Notes: generated by a model from the sequence alone, not told the origin. 64,000 nt of DNA from Acidobacteriota bacterium (GCA_019639135.1 JAHBSL010000018.1:1-64000); one strand, 5' to 3'; counted from the first letter of the stretch, positions 26,762-35,985 are shown. Translations and numbers: made by a program.

Positions 26762-28228
26762 ATGAGCGAGAGCAAGAACAAATTACTTGGCGATATGCCG
26801 CCGGATGAATTCCTCGCGGCCGGCGGAAATGTTTTGGAGTTCATCAACAGTTATTTCGACCAGATCGAAAGCCTGCCCGTTCTTGCCCGGACCGAACCGG
26901 GCAAGCTGATGGAGCAGCTTCCCTCAGCCGCCCCCGAAAGCGGCGAGAGCTTCGATGCGATACTTGCCGATGTCGAGCGGTTAATACTACCCGGCGTTAC
27001 CAACTGGAACCACCCGAACTTCCACGGGCTCTTTTCGACCTCGACCTCGGGGCCGGGCATTCTCGGCGAAGCGCTTTCGGCCGCATTCGATATGAAGTCG
27101 ATGCTATGGCGGACGGCACCTGCCTCGACCGAACTGGAAGACGCAACTCTCGGCTGGCTCCGGCAAATGCTCGGACTGCCGGAGGAATTTGAGGGCATAA
27201 TTTACGATACCGCGTCGGTCTCGACCATGCACGCAATAGCGGCCGCACGCGAGCGGGCCGGGCTTAACATCCGCGAACTCGGGATGAGCGGCCGCCCTGA
27301 CCTGCCGCTGCTCTGTATTTATGCGAGCGAGCACGTTCATTCTTCGATCGACAAGGCGTGCATCACGCTCGGGCTCGGAACGCGAAGCATGAGAAAGATC
27401 GCGTGCAATGAGCGGTTCGAGATGCGGGCAGATGAGCTTCGGCGGGCGATCGCGGAAGACATCGCGGCGGGCCACCGCCCGATCTGCGTTATCCCGACCA
27501 TCGGGACGACGTCGTCAACCAGCGTTGATCCGGTCGGCGAGATAGCTGACATCGCACAGGAGTTCGGGTTTTGGATGCACGTTGATGCGGCATATTCAGG
27601 GCCGGCCGCTGTGCTTGAGGAAAAGCGGCACTTCTTTGCAGGTTGGGAGCGAGCGGATTCGATCGTGCTGAACCCGCACAAATGGCTCTTTACGCCGTTT
27701 GACCTCTCGGCATTTTATTGCCGCGATATGGAGTCGCTCAAGGCTGCGTTCTCGCTCGTGCCCGAATATCTGAGAACCAGCGAGCAGACGACGGTTAAGA
27801 ACGGAATGGACTACGGCATCCAGCTCGGCCGCCGGTTCCGCTCGTTGAAACTCTGGTTCGTGCTGCGATACTTCGGCCGCCGCGGGATAGAGGCCCGCAT
27901 CCGCGAACACTGCCGGCTTGCCGAGCTTTTTGCTTCGTGGATCGATGAAAGCGAAGGCTTCGAACTTCTCGCCCCGGTTAACTTTGCATTGGTTTGTTTC
28001 CGGGCCTGTCCGGCTGGAGTTGAGGACCTCGACGCCTTCAACGAACAATTGATGAACGACATCAACGCATCGGGCGAGGCCTACATCTCGCACACAAAGC
28101 TCGGCGGCAAACTTGCTCTTCGCGTTTCGATCGGCAGTATCCGCGTCGAAGAAAGGCACATCGAAAAGCTTTGGCAGCTTCTCAAGAAAGGTGTTTCCGA
28201 ATCTCCGGCGGCCGCCAAGGCGAACTAA
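26762..28228 (+). CDS. PLP-dependent group II decarboxylase (aromatic-amino-acid type)
   Basis: A 488-residue group II pyridoxal-phosphate decarboxylase, related to tyrosine/tryptophan (DOPA-type) decarboxylases. The PLP lysine is K307 in NPHKW; D275 in HVDAAYSG binds the pyridine nitrogen and H193 in ASEHVHSS stacks on the cofactor. Sequence DKACITLGLGT and FTPFDLSAFYCRD match the family. A TATAAT hexamer at 26678-26683 may be its promoter, with no good -35. It sits beside amino acid importers, so decarboxylation of an imported amino acid to an amine is plausible. Confidence 0.9.
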   Translation: MSESKNKLLGDMPPDEFLAAGGNVLEFINSYFDQIESLPVLARTEPGKLMEQLPSAAPESGESFDAILADVERLILPGVTNWNHPNFHGLFSTSTSGPGILGEALSAAFDMKSMLWRTAPASTELEDATLGWLRQMLGLPEEFEGIIYDTASVSTMHAIAAARERAGLNIRELGMSGRPDLPLLCIYASEHVHSSIDKACITLGLGTRSMRKIACNERFEMRADELRRAIAEDIAAGHRPICVIPTIGTTSSTSVDPVGEIADIAQEFGFWMHVDAAYSGPAAVLEEKRHFFAGWERADSIVLNPHKWLFTPFDLSAFYCRDMESLKAAFSLVPEYLRTSEQTTVKNGMDYGIQLGRRFRSLKLWFVLRYFGRRGIEARIREHCRLAELFASWIDESEGFELLAPVNFALVCFRACPAGVEDLDAFNEQLMNDINASGEAYISHTKLGGKLALRVSIGSIRVEERHIEKLWQLLKKGVSESPAAAKAN

Positions 28229-28234
28229 AGGCCA

Positions 28235-28690
28235 ATGAAATTTACGAAAGAGTCCGTAATAAAAGCGAGCCCTGAACGCGTTTTTGCCTTTCACGAACTG
28301 CCCGATGCTTTTGAGCGGCTGGTACCGCCATGGGAGGACGCGAAGATCGTCCAGAAGGCAAATATTGCGGAGATCGGCTCGCGGGCGATCATCGAGCAGA
28401 AGATTTTCGGGCTAATACCGTCGCGTTGGGTCGCCGAGCACACGGCCTACGACCCGCCGCGGATGTTCGAGGATGTGCAGATCTCGGGGCCATTCGCCAA
28501 ATGGCGGCACCGGCACATCATCGAGCCGCACGAGGACGGAGCAGTGCTCCGCGACGAGATCGAATTCGAACCGCCGATGAGCATAATCGGCGATCTCGCG
28601 GCTCCGCTTTTCATCCTGCCGAGGATCGAGAAGATGTTCGACTACCGCCACCGAGTGACGAAAAAGTGGTGCGAAAGCGGCGAGGAATAG
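28235..28690 (+). CDS. SRPBCC-fold (START-like) protein
   Basis: A 151-residue ligand-binding domain protein of the SRPBCC/START-like group. The typical beginning KFTKESVIKASPERVFAFHELPDAFERLVPPWE and FEDVQISGPFAKWRHRHIIEP indicate the helix-grip fold with a hydrophobic pocket, similar to proteins annotated as cell-division inhibitors or CoxG-like. It starts 6 bases after the decarboxylase stop and is probably co-transcribed with it. The ligand is unknown. Confidence 0.85.
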   Translation: MKFTKESVIKASPERVFAFHELPDAFERLVPPWEDAKIVQKANIAEIGSRAIIEQKIFGLIPSRWVAEHTAYDPPRMFEDVQISGPFAKWRHRHIIEPHEDGAVLRDEIEFEPPMSIIGDLAAPLFILPRIEKMFDYRHRVTKKWCESGEE

Positions 28691-28693
28691 CAG

Positions 28694-30391
28694 CTACTCA
28701 GCCCGCAGAACCCAGCCTTTCGGGTCGAGTGTCGGAGCCTCGCCAGTGTAGGTGATCGAGCCCTTGCCATTCTTCATCTCGACCCGTTGCGGCCTTCCAT
28801 TGACCATTACCTCGACCGGCATCGGAAAGGGCATATTGTCAGGTGTTTCCCAATGTAACAGCATAGTTTGAGGACCTTGGCCGTGGACATCGAATCTAGC
28901 GACGAGCTTCGGCAATTTCGGCTGCCGGAGATAGACCTCAAAGAACCAGTCCAACTTCATTTTCGATTCGGCCTCGGCGATGCGGCGAAAGTCCTCGGTA
29001 TCAACGAGCCGCGTTTGCCGGCCGTCGGTCATCCGCTCCATCGCGGGCGTCGGATATGCCATCTTGCGAAGAGCGCGGAAGAATGCGTCGTCGCCGATTA
29101 GGTAGCGAAGCGTGTGGAGCACGACCGCTCCTTTGCCGTAAATGTCGCCATCGCTCTGGATGAAATCCGGTGCGGCGAGATAAACCTCATAAGCAAATTT
29201 CGCCTCGCGGGGTGCGACCGGCTGCATATTCCGCGTCCGGCGGGCGCGTCCTTTCATCGCGGCGAAATAGGCGTCCTTCTTGCCGAGGTGTTCAAGGTAA
29301 AGCGTGTCCATGAAGGACTGAAACCCTTCGTGTATCCAGAAGTCTTTCCAGTCGCGGGCCGTCACCAGATTTGCCCACCATTCGTGGCCTAGCTCATGTA
29401 GTTGCAGCCAATCGAAGCCATGCTCGTTGGTTTGAAACTTGTTGCCGTAGGCGAGCATCGTCGAGTGCTCCATGCCGAGGTGGGGCGTCTCGGCAATGCC
29501 GAGCTTCTGTGAGCGGAAGGGGTACGGCCCGAGATACTTTTCGTAAAACTCGACGTACTTTTTCGTTTCCGCGATCAGTTTCGCTCCTTTGTCGTAGCTC
29601 TCCGGCAAGATGTAGAACTCGATCGGGATGGTGCCGCCGGCAACGCTCGGCATCGAGTCTTTTATGATGCGATATGGAGCGGCGTTAAAGACGATCGAAT
29701 AGTTCGGGATCGGGTTGGTCATCAGCCAGTAGTAGGTCGTCGTTCCGTCGTCGTTCTTCGTCGTTTCCTGCAGTTTGCCAGGCCCGGCGACGACAAGCGG
29801 GTCGGGCACGGTGATCCGCATCGCGACTTGATCTGCTTTGTCGGATGGATGATCCTTGATCGGGATGTAGAGGTCGGCTCCGTCATTTTGTAGGGCGACC
29901 GAGACCCAATCGGCACCGCTAGGTGTTTTCTCCCACATAAAGCCGCCGACCCAAGGCGGCCGCGGAGCGACCACCGGACGGCCGGAATAGGTGATGATGG
30001 TCTCAAAGGCCTCGCCTGCCCGCTTTGCCGCCGGAAATGTGATGCGGATCTTGCCGTCCTTGTGCTCGTAACGCAGCCCGCCTTGTCGGTCGCGTTCGCG
30101 GGATTCGCCAAAGATGCGGTCGATCTTCATCGCGTTATCGAGGTGAAGGATGATCTCACTGGCGGGCTTGACCATCTTTGCCGTCATCACGGTCGTCCCG
30201 GTGATCCATTTATTCTTCGGGTCGATCCGCAGCGAGACGTCGTAGGTCAGGACGTCAAAGACGGCTTGTTCGGCGAGCAGCGGCCCGCCGGTCTCGGTCG
30301 GGCGGACGCCGAGTTCCCGCTGGGCAAAACCCGAGATCGAAAACGCTAATAAGAGCAAAAGGGCCAAGAGGGCCGGACGGCGATAGTTCAT
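28694..30391 (-). CDS. M1-family zinc aminopeptidase-like peptidase
   Basis: A 565-residue exported peptidase. Signal peptide MNYRRPALLALLLLLAF (start chosen at 30391). The gluzincin motif is HELGHEWW (HExxH) with the downstream glutamate in HEGFQSFMD. In place of the GAMEN aminopeptidase motif it has HLGMEHS, so it may not be a classical aminopeptidase. N-terminal beta domain about 30-250, catalytic domain about 260-540. It probably degrades peptides at the periplasm. It faces divergently from the cyclophilin gene. Confidence 0.9.
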   Translation of the reverse strand: MNYRRPALLALLLLLAFSISGFAQRELGVRPTETGGPLLAEQAVFDVLTYDVSLRIDPKNKWITGTTVMTAKMVKPASEIILHLDNAMKIDRIFGESRERDRQGGLRYEHKDGKIRITFPAAKRAGEAFETIITYSGRPVVAPRPPWVGGFMWEKTPSGADWVSVALQNDGADLYIPIKDHPSDKADQVAMRITVPDPLVVAGPGKLQETTKNDDGTTTYYWLMTNPIPNYSIVFNAAPYRIIKDSMPSVAGGTIPIEFYILPESYDKGAKLIAETKKYVEFYEKYLGPYPFRSQKLGIAETPHLGMEHSTMLAYGNKFQTNEHGFDWLQLHELGHEWWANLVTARDWKDFWIHEGFQSFMDTLYLEHLGKKDAYFAAMKGRARRTRNMQPVAPREAKFAYEVYLAAPDFIQSDGDIYGKGAVVLHTLRYLIGDDAFFRALRKMAYPTPAMERMTDGRQTRLVDTEDFRRIAEAESKMKLDWFFEVYLRQPKLPKLVARFDVHGQGPQTMLLHWETPDNMPFPMPVEVMVNGRPQRVEMKNGKGSITYTGEAPTLDPKGWVLRAE

Positions 30392-30468
30392 AGTAAGCTC
30401 CAATGAGATCAGATAAGGCGTTCGATACACTTTACACCCGATTCTGTTTTGGCGGAAAATCCTTGAGT

Positions 30469-31113
30469 ATGAGGATGCTAGCTTTTTCGCTTTTGGTTGC
30501 CGCACTTTCGCTCGCGGCAAACTCGCAAACGCCGCCGGAAAAGGAGCCGGCAAAGGCCAATTCGCGGCCCGCCGATCAGCAGAAAAAGGCTGAACCTTTC
30601 GACGGCGCCGACGCGGCGACGATGGCCAAGCAGTGTGTAACGCTCGACACCGAGGCCGGCGTCATTATCGCAGAAATGTATCCGGAACACGCCCCCGAGA
30701 GCGTCCGCAGCTTCCTGAACATAGCCGAACTCGGCTACCTGAATACAACGACCTTTGACCGCGTCGTGCCGGGTTTCGTTATCCAGGGCGGCAACTTTTG
30801 GACTCGCGAAGGCGGAGTGACGTTCGAGATCGGTTCGCGGGGCCGGCGAACGCTGCCGGACGAACCGAACAAGGTGCTCCACACCCGCGGAATTCTCTCA
30901 ATGGCCCGCGGCGAAGAGGCGAACACCGCCACAACAAATTTCTTCATCCTCGTCGGCGACGCCCCGCACCTTGACGGCTCCTTCACCGCCTTCGGAAAGG
31001 TGGCCAAGGGAATGGACGTCGTTGATGCAATAAACGGCGCAAAGGTCGAAGGCGAGAAGCCCGAAAAACCGGTGAGGATAAAGACAGCGACCGTCAGCGA
31101 ATGCAGACAATAA
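30469..31113 (+). CDS. Exported cyclophilin-type peptidylprolyl isomerase
   Basis: A 214-residue protein, start at 30469 where a signal peptide (about 20 residues) begins. A KEPAKAN-type polar linker precedes a cyclophilin domain at about 60-205. Visible catalytic and binding elements are TTFDRVVPGFVIQGGNFWT (normally FxRVxxxFMIQGGD, hence with N in place of D), GILSMARGEEANTATTNFFI and LDGSFTAFGKV. Bacterial cyclophilins isomerise prolyl bonds in exported proteins. Divergent from the M1 peptidase. Confidence 0.88.
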   Translation: MRMLAFSLLVAALSLAANSQTPPEKEPAKANSRPADQQKKAEPFDGADAATMAKQCVTLDTEAGVIIAEMYPEHAPESVRSFLNIAELGYLNTTTFDRVVPGFVIQGGNFWTREGGVTFEIGSRGRRTLPDEPNKVLHTRGILSMARGEEANTATTNFFILVGDAPHLDGSFTAFGKVAKGMDVVDAINGAKVEGEKPEKPVRIKTATVSECRQ

Positions 31114-31248
31114 ATTTTGGGAACAAAGCAACCTTACTCGGTGTCAAACTCTCTATTGACTAATGACATCAATCGGCTCGAACGCGCGAACTTTGGCGAT
31201 CTCGAGCTTTTGGCTTCTTCGAACTTCGTTTTCCCTGGAGGATTTGAG

Positions 31249-32040
31249 ATGAGAAACTTTGTAAGACCACTCTTATTGATTGCTTTGCTATCTATCCTTT
31301 CTTTTCCTGCGTTCGCCATCACTTGGTTACCCGAGGACTTCAATTGTCCTTTGGACGGGCAAAAGAACACTTTCCTCGTCGTTGGTAGCTATGGAAGCTA
31401 CATTTATTCGTATCCCTCGAAGTACCAGTGGCTATTCTTCCCAAGGACGGACAGCCCGACATATTACACTTGTAAGAAGTGTTATTTGACAACCTACATG
31501 TGGGACTTTGACAAACTTCCCAAAGATAAGTTTGATGAGATCCGGCGAGCACTCAACGGAGTTTCCGTTTCGAAAAACTTCAAAGAATACACAGAGCTAC
31601 CGGTGACCGAAAGACTTGAAATAATGGAAAAGGTCTATTCGGTGCTTGGAAAAGATGATGACTGGTGGGAGACATTTTATCGGACCAAGGGCTATCACTA
31701 CGGTAAGGAGGGAAAGCCAACGGCGGCAGCCGAAGCAAGAAAGCGATCGCTGCAGATGATCGAGGCGGAGCTTGAAAGAAAGCATTCAGACTCCCCGAGG
31801 AAGCTCTCGCTTTATATCTCTGCGTCTATGAAGCACTTCTTGGGCCGCGATAATGATGCGATCGCCGACCTTGAAACTGCACTCAAAACGCCGTATTCGG
31901 AAAAAGGGGCTACCGAGGAAGACATCAAGAATGCAGAGGCGGGCCTTAACGAACGAATTACGGATTACATCGAGAGGATCCGGTCGAAAGACCAAAAACC
32001 TCGCCTTTTTGATGCCTCCGGGACTCGTGGTGACCATTAG
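31249..32040 (+). CDS. Exported DUF2225-like protein with helical C terminus
   Basis: A 263-residue exported protein. The ATG at 31249 has GGAGG seven bases upstream and begins a signal peptide (about 22 residues, ending AFA). After it, ITWLPEDFNCPLDG, a CKKC pair and KFDEIRRAL-type blocks resemble DUF2225, a zinc-binding family seen in sporulation-type and membrane proteins. Residues about 110-255 are alpha-helical with TPR-like spacing. Base composition is AT-richer than neighbours. Function unknown. Confidence 0.7.
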   Translation: MRNFVRPLLLIALLSILSFPAFAITWLPEDFNCPLDGQKNTFLVVGSYGSYIYSYPSKYQWLFFPRTDSPTYYTCKKCYLTTYMWDFDKLPKDKFDEIRRALNGVSVSKNFKEYTELPVTERLEIMEKVYSVLGKDDDWWETFYRTKGYHYGKEGKPTAAAEARKRSLQMIEAELERKHSDSPRKLSLYISASMKHFLGRDNDAIADLETALKTPYSEKGATEEDIKNAEAGLNERITDYIERIRSKDQKPRLFDASGTRGDH

Positions 32041-32057
32041 AAGAGTATCTTGGAGAG

Positions 32058-32375
32058 TTAGCTGAGATCCAGATCGAGCGTCATTCGATATTCGTTTGCC
32101 ATTGAAGGGTGGCCGTGGGCCATTGCGACCTCAATGCCTTTGGTGTAGGCCTCGATGGCCTTTTCTCGTTGGCCGGTGGCGAGATATGCCTGGGCGAGGG
32201 TGCCGTAGGCATTGCCTTCGTCGTCAGCCTTGGCAAGATAACCCTCGAGCATGGCGACCACCTTCGCGTGCTCGCCCGCTTTTTCATATTCCTTCGCGAG
32301 CCCGAACATCACCATCGTGTTCTCCGGGTCGGCCGCCAGCATCTGTTCAAAAACTTCAATACGGTTCTGCATCAC
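32058..32375 (-). CDS. Small TPR protein
   Basis: A 105-residue protein made of about two tetratricopeptide repeats (AADPENTMVMFGLAKEYEKAGEHAKV, then DDEGNAYGTLAQAYLATGQREKAIEAYTKG), preceded by a short helix. TPR proteins mediate protein-protein contacts. It converges with the DUF2225-like gene, its stop being 17 bases from that gene's stop. Its partner is unknown. Confidence 0.85.
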   Translation of the reverse strand: MMQNRIEVFEQMLAADPENTMVMFGLAKEYEKAGEHAKVVAMLEGYLAKADDEGNAYGTLAQAYLATGQREKAIEAYTKGIEVAMAHGHPSMANEYRMTLDLDLS

Positions 32376-32454
32376 TCAATTCTAACAGGATGGACAGGAT
32401 TATCAGGATGTTTTATCGCATTCCGCATCGTGTTTTCCCTGTTCAGATGCAATC

Positions 32455-33456
32455 TCAAAATAGCGACTGCTGTGCCGGAGACGCCTCGGGCTTCTGTTCC
32501 TGCGGAGCTTCGTGCTGTTTGAAGCCGAGGCGTTTGGCGTGAAACTCAAAGAGCTTGACGGTGACGTCCCATTGCTCGGTCCGGCCGATGGAGCGTTCGG
32601 CAAAAGAGCGATGGCGGAGGCTCCCGCCGCGTTCGCGGTGCATTGTGTTGATGATCTTGCGGACGCGGGTTTCCGGCAGGCGTTCGTTCATCTTCTGGAC
32701 AAAGAACTGCTCGATGGAATCGGTATCAATGTGCAGCATCGACATAAATGCCCGGCGGGCACCGCACTCCTTTGCCCGCTCAAGCAGGCCGGGAATGTCC
32801 GACTCGTTGTAACCGGGGATCACGGGTGCGATGCCGATTCCGGTCGTGATGCCCTCGTCCGAGAGCGTTTTCATCGCCCGAAAGCGTGCCTCGGGGACGG
32901 GCGTATAGGGCTCGAAGGGATTTGACCGTTCCTTTGTAAGGAACGGAAGCGAGAAGAAGACCGAGACCTTAGAGAGGCGTTTTAGGACGTCGAGATCGCG
33001 GGTGACGAGCGGCGATTTTGTGATGATAACGACGGGAACGCGAAACTCGGCACAGACCTCAATGCAATGGCGGGTGAGCTTATATTCCGCCTCAAGCGGC
33101 AGATACGGGTCGGTCGCGAAAGAGAAATCAAGGTGCGGAATCTTGTCCCGATTTCGTTTAAGCTCCTCGCGAAGGAGCTGCGGGGCGTTGGGCTTGACGA
33201 CGATCTTGGTTTCGAAGTCCGTACCGGCACCGTAACCGAGATATTCGTGATACTGCCGAGCGAAACAGTATGTGCAGCCATGAACGCAGCCGCGGTAGCA
33301 ATTTACCGTGTAGCGAAAGCCGCCTTCCCAATCCGAAGCAAAGGCCTTTGTGATTATCTTTTTGGTCGAGGTTTCTTCAAAGACCTCAAGCTTTGTCGGC
33401 GGCGGCTCGCCGACATATTCCGCCGAATAGCGGTCATAGGGATTGGGCGGATTCAT
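32455..33456 (-). CDS. Radical SAM protein, Rv2578c-type
   Basis: A 333-residue radical SAM protein. The cluster motif is YRGCVHGCTYCFA (CxxxCxxC), preceded by FRYTVNC and followed by YHEYLGYGAGTDFETKIVVK, as in the Rv2578c family related to spore photoproduct lyase. TRDLDVLKRLSKVSVFFSLPF and PVIPGYNESDIPGLL complete the barrel. Substrate unknown. The ATG at 33456 is preferred to a GTG at 33468, because the family usually begins shortly before NPPNPYDRY. Confidence 0.88.
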   Translation of the reverse strand: MNPPNPYDRYSAEYVGEPPPTKLEVFEETSTKKIITKAFASDWEGGFRYTVNCYRGCVHGCTYCFARQYHEYLGYGAGTDFETKIVVKPNAPQLLREELKRNRDKIPHLDFSFATDPYLPLEAEYKLTRHCIEVCAEFRVPVVIITKSPLVTRDLDVLKRLSKVSVFFSLPFLTKERSNPFEPYTPVPEARFRAMKTLSDEGITTGIGIAPVIPGYNESDIPGLLERAKECGARRAFMSMLHIDTDSIEQFFVQKMNERLPETRVRKIINTMHRERGGSLRHRSFAERSIGRTEQWDVTVKLFEFHAKRLGFKQHEAPQEQKPEASPAQQSLF

Positions 33457-33509
33457 GACCTGTCGCACAGATGCAACATTATCGCACCTTTAACAGAAAG
33501 GCAATTTTT

Positions 33510-33637
33510 GCCACAGAGGGCACAGAGGAGTTTATGGGAATTCCGAAACTACCGATCAGCATTTGGCCTAATGAATCATCCTGATCTTAAAGCGACTAAA
33601 ACAAGAACTACTCTGTGCTCTCCGTGTACTCTGTGGC
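33510..33637. repeat. Inverted repeat of the CACAGAG family overlapping a gene end
   Basis: Left arm GCCACAGAGGGCACAGAGG (33510-33528) and right arm, in reverse orientation, ending CTGTGGC at 33637. Arm identity is imperfect and a 70-80 base loop separates them. The right arm encodes the last nine or so residues (ATEYTESTE) of the acetyltransferase gene on the minus strand, so the repeat has been co-opted into its C terminus. Confidence 0.7.
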
Positions 33638-34156
33638 TAATAGCTCTCGCTGCATCAGGAGGTCGGTTTGAGGGTCGGAGCCGAGCTGGAAGACGTGGCT
33701 GCCGACGACGCGGAAGCCATTCTTTTCGTAGAACCTCTGTGCCCGTGGGTTGAATTCCCATACGCCGAGCCACATCACATCGCAGCCGAGTTCGCGTGCC
33801 GCGGCGAAGCACTCATCCATCAATGCCTGCCCGACGCCCTTTCCAAGAAACTGCTGGTGTGAATAAAGCCGGTTGAGTTCGATAGGCCGCTCGGCGTTAA
33901 TGCCCTCCTCGATGGCGCCAACGGTCATCTTTGCATACCCTGCAAGCTCGCCGCCGATCTCCGCGAGCAGAAAGATGTTTTTCGGGTCGGCAAGCTCCGC
34001 CGCGACCGTCTCGCGGCTGAAGGCCTCGGCCATATAAGCCGCCATATCCTCCGGCGCATTCTTAGGATGCTCATGAAACGCATCCCAGAACGTAACGCGA
34101 GCAAGCTCGGTCAAAAGTTCAGCGTCGAGGGCACTTGCTCGGCGGATGGTGGTCAA
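33608..34156 (-). CDS. GNAT-family N-acetyltransferase
   Basis: A 182-residue acetyltransferase. The GNAT motifs are visible: KNIFLLAEIGGELAGYAKMTVG (beta4 region), LNRLYSHQQFLGKGVGQALMDECFA (the pyrophosphate loop) and WLGVWEFNPRAQRFYEKNGFR (motif B). The last about ten residues (ATEYTESTE) derive from an intergenic repeat and are probably not part of the ancestral protein. It starts over the end of the VapC-like gene (ATGA overlap), forming a three-gene set. Confidence 0.9.
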   Translation of the reverse strand: MTTIRRASALDAELLTELARVTFWDAFHEHPKNAPEDMAAYMAEAFSRETVAAELADPKNIFLLAEIGGELAGYAKMTVGAIEEGINAERPIELNRLYSHQQFLGKGVGQALMDECFAAARELGCDVMWLGVWEFNPRAQRFYEKNGFRVVGSHVFQLGSDPQTDLLMQRELLATEYTESTE

Positions 34157-34533
34157 AGCAAATCCACTCCGTAAGCAACGAAATTGACATCGTTGCTCAT
34201 TAAGGACAGGTCCTCGACGAGTGCCTGAGCAATGATCATTCTGTCGAAAGGGTCTTTGTGGTGAAAAGGAAGTGAAGAGACTTGAATAGTATGAATCGGT
34301 TCGATCGCGAGAAGCGAAGTTGCCGAGCTATCTACTTCAGCGAAAATCTCGCTGATCGAACGTGATAGTGACAATTTTCCAAGGCTCGCTTTAATAGCGA
34401 TTTCCCACATGCTAGCGACGCTCACGTAAATAGCGTTACGTGAATCCTCGATAAGGTCGCTATGTTCTGCCGATAATCGAAGATCATCTTCCAAATGCCA
34501 GATCAGGATATGCGTATCGATCAAAATACGCAT
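34153..34533 (-). CDS. VapC-type PIN-domain toxin
   Basis: A 126-residue intact PIN-domain ribonuclease toxin. Its start MRILIDTHILIWHLEDD carries the first acidic residue, WEIAIKASLGKL is typical, and the C-terminal KDPFDRMIIAQALVEDLSLMSND contains the further catalytic aspartates. Such toxins cleave tRNA or rRNA. It starts one base overlapping the antitoxin stop, as in classical TA operons. It is a live homologue of the broken copy at 11592-11993. Confidence 0.88.
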   Translation of the reverse strand: MRILIDTHILIWHLEDDLRLSAEHSDLIEDSRNAIYVSVASMWEIAIKASLGKLSLSRSISEIFAEVDSSATSLLAIEPIHTIQVSSLPFHHKDPFDRMIIAQALVEDLSLMSNDVNFVAYGVDLL

Positions 34534-34766
34534 TACATGTAGTCCTCAAAATCTTCAAGCGGCGCATCGAAGTCATCGGCCATGTACAATACAAGCCCTT
34601 TCATACTGCCGCGCTTCAGAGGCTTCTTCTCCGCGGATTTCTTTACTACACCATTATTCGTGGGCCGATCCGAGACCTTTTTAAGTTTGATCCGACTGTT
34701 GCTCTCCATCTCACGAAGGGTCGCCTCAGCCTTCGGATCTACGATTTCAACCTCAAAGGTCAACAT
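34533..34766 (-). CDS. VapB-like (DUF2281-type) antitoxin
   Basis: A 77-residue small protein preceding the PIN toxin. Its C-terminal KRGSMKGLVLYMADDFDAPLEDFEDYM is the toxin-binding tail of DUF2281/VapB-like antitoxins; the N-terminal DNA-binding portion is short and helix-rich. The start at 34766 (MLTFEVE) follows a plausible upstream AT-rich region; the TTG six bases upstream could also be used. It probably represses the operon with VapC. Confidence 0.82.
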   Translation of the reverse strand: MLTFEVEIVDPKAEATLREMESNSRIKLKKVSDRPTNNGVVKKSAEKKPLKRGSMKGLVLYMADDFDAPLEDFEDYM

Positions 34767-34803
34767 AAACAAAATTTACCATAAAATCGTAGATCCTTCG
34801 ATA

Positions 34804-35985
34804 TTATTTTCCGCTCATGATCAGCTTGGCGATGGTTTGGAGCTGCATGTTCGAGGTGCCTTCGTAGATGGAGCCGATCTTTGAGTCGCGCCAGTATTTT
34901 TCTACCGGGTAGTCCTTGACGTAGCCGTAGCCGCCGAAGAGTTCGATGGCCTTTGAGGCGACGGCTTCGGCGCACCGCGACGAATAGAGCTTGGCTATGG
35001 CGGCCTCTTTGATGAAGGGCTTGCCGGCGTCTTTGAGACGGGCGGCGTTATAAACAAGCAGGCGGGTGGCCTCTATCTCAACTGCCATTTCCGCGAGCTG
35101 GAATTGCACTGCCTGGAAGTTATTGATCGATTGGCCAAACTGCTCGCGTTCGGCGGTGTATTTCAGAGCGGCTTCGTATGCCCCTTGCGCGATCCCGAGC
35201 ATCTGTGCTCCGATACCGATGCGGCCTTCGTTGAGCGTTTCGATCGAGACCTTGTAGCCCTTGCCGACCTCGCCGAGCACATTCTCATTCGGCACTTTGC
35301 AGCCATCGAGGATCAGTTCCGTGGTCGAGGATGCCCGAATGCCGAGCTTGTCTTCCTTCTTTCCGACCGAAAAACCTTCAAAGCCCTTCTCTACGATGAA
35401 TGCCGTAATGCCCTTGTAGCCGGCGGCCGGATCAACGGTGGCAAAGAGGATGAAGATCTCGGCCTCGTTGCCGTTGGTGATCCAGAGCTTCTGGCCGGTT
35501 ATCTCGTAGTGGTCGCCCTTATCGACGGCACGGGTCGTCAGGGCAAAAGCATCGGAGCCCGAGCCCGCTTCGCTCAGGGCATAGGCTCCAACCTTGCCTT
35601 CAGCAAGCTGCGGCAAGTATTTCTTCTTTTGCTCTTCGCTCGCCCAGCGCATAAAGGCGTTGGTGACAAGCGTGTTGTGGACGTCAACAAAAACAGAGAC
35701 GCTGGCATCGACCCGGGCAAGCTCTTCGATGGCGACAATGGCGTTGAAAATCGTCGAGCCGGCACCGCCGTATTCCTCCGGCGACTCGATCGCCATCAGC
35801 CCAAGCTCAAAGCATTGTTTGATAATGCCCGCGTCGAGCTTGCCATTGTGCTCCATTTCTTCGACCTTTGGGCGGATCTCGCCGTCGGCAAATTCACGAA
35901 CGGAAGCACGGAAAAGTTCTTCTTCTTCGGTAAGGGCGGTCAGGCCCGGATTAAGTTCGGCGGAAGCTGCTGCAGTTGCGGACAT
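34804..35985 (-). CDS. Acyl-CoA dehydrogenase
   Basis: A 393-residue FAD acyl-CoA dehydrogenase, which oxidises acyl-CoA in fatty acid or branched-chain amino acid catabolism. It has ALSEAGSGSDA (FAD and substrate contact), KLWITNGNEAE, GIRASSTTELILDG and the catalytic glutamate region IYEGTSNMQLQTIAKLI at the C terminus. Length and layout match the short-chain/butyryl type, but chain-length preference is not visible. No ETF or other beta-oxidation genes are adjacent. Confidence 0.93.
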   Translation of the reverse strand: MSATAAASAELNPGLTALTEEEELFRASVREFADGEIRPKVEEMEHNGKLDAGIIKQCFELGLMAIESPEEYGGAGSTIFNAIVAIEELARVDASVSVFVDVHNTLVTNAFMRWASEEQKKKYLPQLAEGKVGAYALSEAGSGSDAFALTTRAVDKGDHYEITGQKLWITNGNEAEIFILFATVDPAAGYKGITAFIVEKGFEGFSVGKKEDKLGIRASSTTELILDGCKVPNENVLGEVGKGYKVSIETLNEGRIGIGAQMLGIAQGAYEAALKYTAEREQFGQSINNFQAVQFQLAEMAVEIEATRLLVYNAARLKDAGKPFIKEAAIAKLYSSRCAEAVASKAIELFGGYGYVKDYPVEKYWRDSKIGSIYEGTSNMQLQTIAKLIMSGK

